DNA of 5,820 nt from JAAEEP01 sp035529155 (lineage in GTDB: Archaea > Thermoplasmatota > Thermoplasmata > Methanomassiliicoccales > JAAEEP01): NCBI GenBank assembly GCA_035529155.1, contig DATKXF010000146.1:1-5820 (forward strand), written 5' to 3'. The notes beneath the pieces are model-generated. The model had not been told where the DNA came from. It searched no databases and worked only from the letters and a program-made list of their open reading frames with translations. The position numbers and the translations under genes were made by a program. This document shows, one piece after another, positions 5,442-5,820 of the stretch (positions are counted from its first letter, which is position 1; every line of letters starts with the position of its first letter).

Positions 5442-5801
5442 TTATGACGACAATATCTTGAGAATGGCCTCGGCGGGCTGCCCGTCGCAGGTCGCAAGGG
5501 CTTCGATTGCCTTTTCCCTGCTGCAACCTGTCTGATCCATTACAAGGGTGATGTCCTCTTCAGGGATGACTGGTCCAGCCTCTACGTCGCTTCTCTCCCT
5601 GATCTCGTAGTCCCCGAGTATCTGGAATGTGACCTGCCCCTGGACCTCCATCATGGTCACTGCTGGGTCACTGATAACGTACTCGCTGGTGGATGTTCGT
5701 ATTACGACCTCTTCCGCGTCCTCAATCTCTTCCGTCTTAATGCCAAGCTTCTTCATGGCTTGCTTCATCTGACGGGGATTCATTCTTCCACCTGGCATCA
5801 T
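5442..5801 (-). CDS. nac: Archaeal nascent polypeptide-associated complex protein (alpha-NAC homologue)
   Basis: A 119-residue ribosome-associated factor that binds emerging polypeptides; archaeal NAC acts as a homodimer. The N-terminus MMPGGRMNPRQMKQAMKKLG has the basic, methionine-rich ribosome-contact pattern of archaeal NAC. The NAC beta-barrel domain spans roughly residues 25-70 (EEVVIRTSTSEYVISDPAV, then VQGQVTFQILGDY). A C-terminal UBA domain spans about 80-117 (EEDITLVMDQTGCSREKAIE through AEAILKIL). Length and both domains are complete. ATG 5801 or the next codon, ATG 5798, is chosen because family members keep PGG before MNPR. An internal ATG at 5783 has a good GGTGG upstream but would remove that conserved start. 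Only 19 bases upstream are visible, so the promoter, or an earlier gene of the operon, cannot be seen. It is followed by hypC after 9 bases. Confidence 0.95.
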   Translation of the reverse strand: MMPGGRMNPRQMKQAMKKLGIKTEEIEDAEEVVIRTSTSEYVISDPAVTMMEVQGQVTFQILGDYEIRERSDVEAGPVIPEEDITLVMDQTGCSREKAIEALATCDGQPAEAILKILSS

Positions 5802-5820
5802 GGTCTCAGCTAAGTGATGA

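Noticed and set aside
5082..5535. Two plus-strand open frames of about 120 residues across hypC and NAC.
   Set aside because: They run antisense to hypC and NAC, whose protein families are unmistakable, and show no motifs of their own.

Overview
The window looks like chromosomal DNA from an anaerobic archaeon, most likely a euryarchaeote or a member of the Thermoplasmatota. The evidence is a four-gene (gamma-delta-alpha-beta) 2-oxoacid:ferredoxin oxidoreductase operon, an archaeal nascent-polypeptide-associated complex (NAC) protein, GGAGGTG/GGTGAG-type ribosome binding sites, an oligo-T terminator and a TATA-like promoter. The exact lineage cannot be fixed by reading alone. No rRNA, tRNA, mobile element, CRISPR array or phage gene was seen.

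Region 1 (1-2934, + strand) is the operon porG-porD-porA-porB. It encodes the four subunits of an enzyme that interconverts pyruvate (or a related 2-oxoacid) plus CoA with acetyl-CoA, CO2 and reduced ferredoxin. porG is cut at its 5' edge by the window, with probably only a few residues missing. The four genes are packed stop-on-start, and the beta gene appears to start with TTG. A T-rich archaeal terminator follows.

Region 2 (2935-3696, + strand) is a separately promoted gene for a cysteine-rich DUF1847 (COG4887-type) putative metal-binding protein. It has a TATA-like box and a small inverted repeat upstream.

Region 3 (3697-5212) holds a radical SAM protein of the COG0731 (wyosine-synthase-like) group on the minus strand. 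Divergent from it on the plus strand is a class I SAM-dependent methyltransferase. The radical SAM promoter region carries the same 9-mer, GGGAACAGG followed by a T-rich box, that lies in front of the DUF1847 gene. This suggests a common promoter or regulator element.

Region 4 (5187-5820, minus strand) is a tight two-gene unit: archaeal NAC followed by hypC, a [NiFe]-hydrogenase maturation chaperone. The hypC 3' end overlaps the methyltransferase 3' end tail to tail by 26 bp.

Together the genes indicate ferredoxin-based anaerobic metabolism: POR makes or uses reduced ferredoxin, and HypC implies [NiFe] hydrogenase(s) elsewhere in the genome. Most of the window is recognisable housekeeping. 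The least explained parts are the DUF1847 protein, the orphan radical SAM protein and methyltransferase, and the promoter motif shared by two of these genes. No convincing new defence or mobile system was found.
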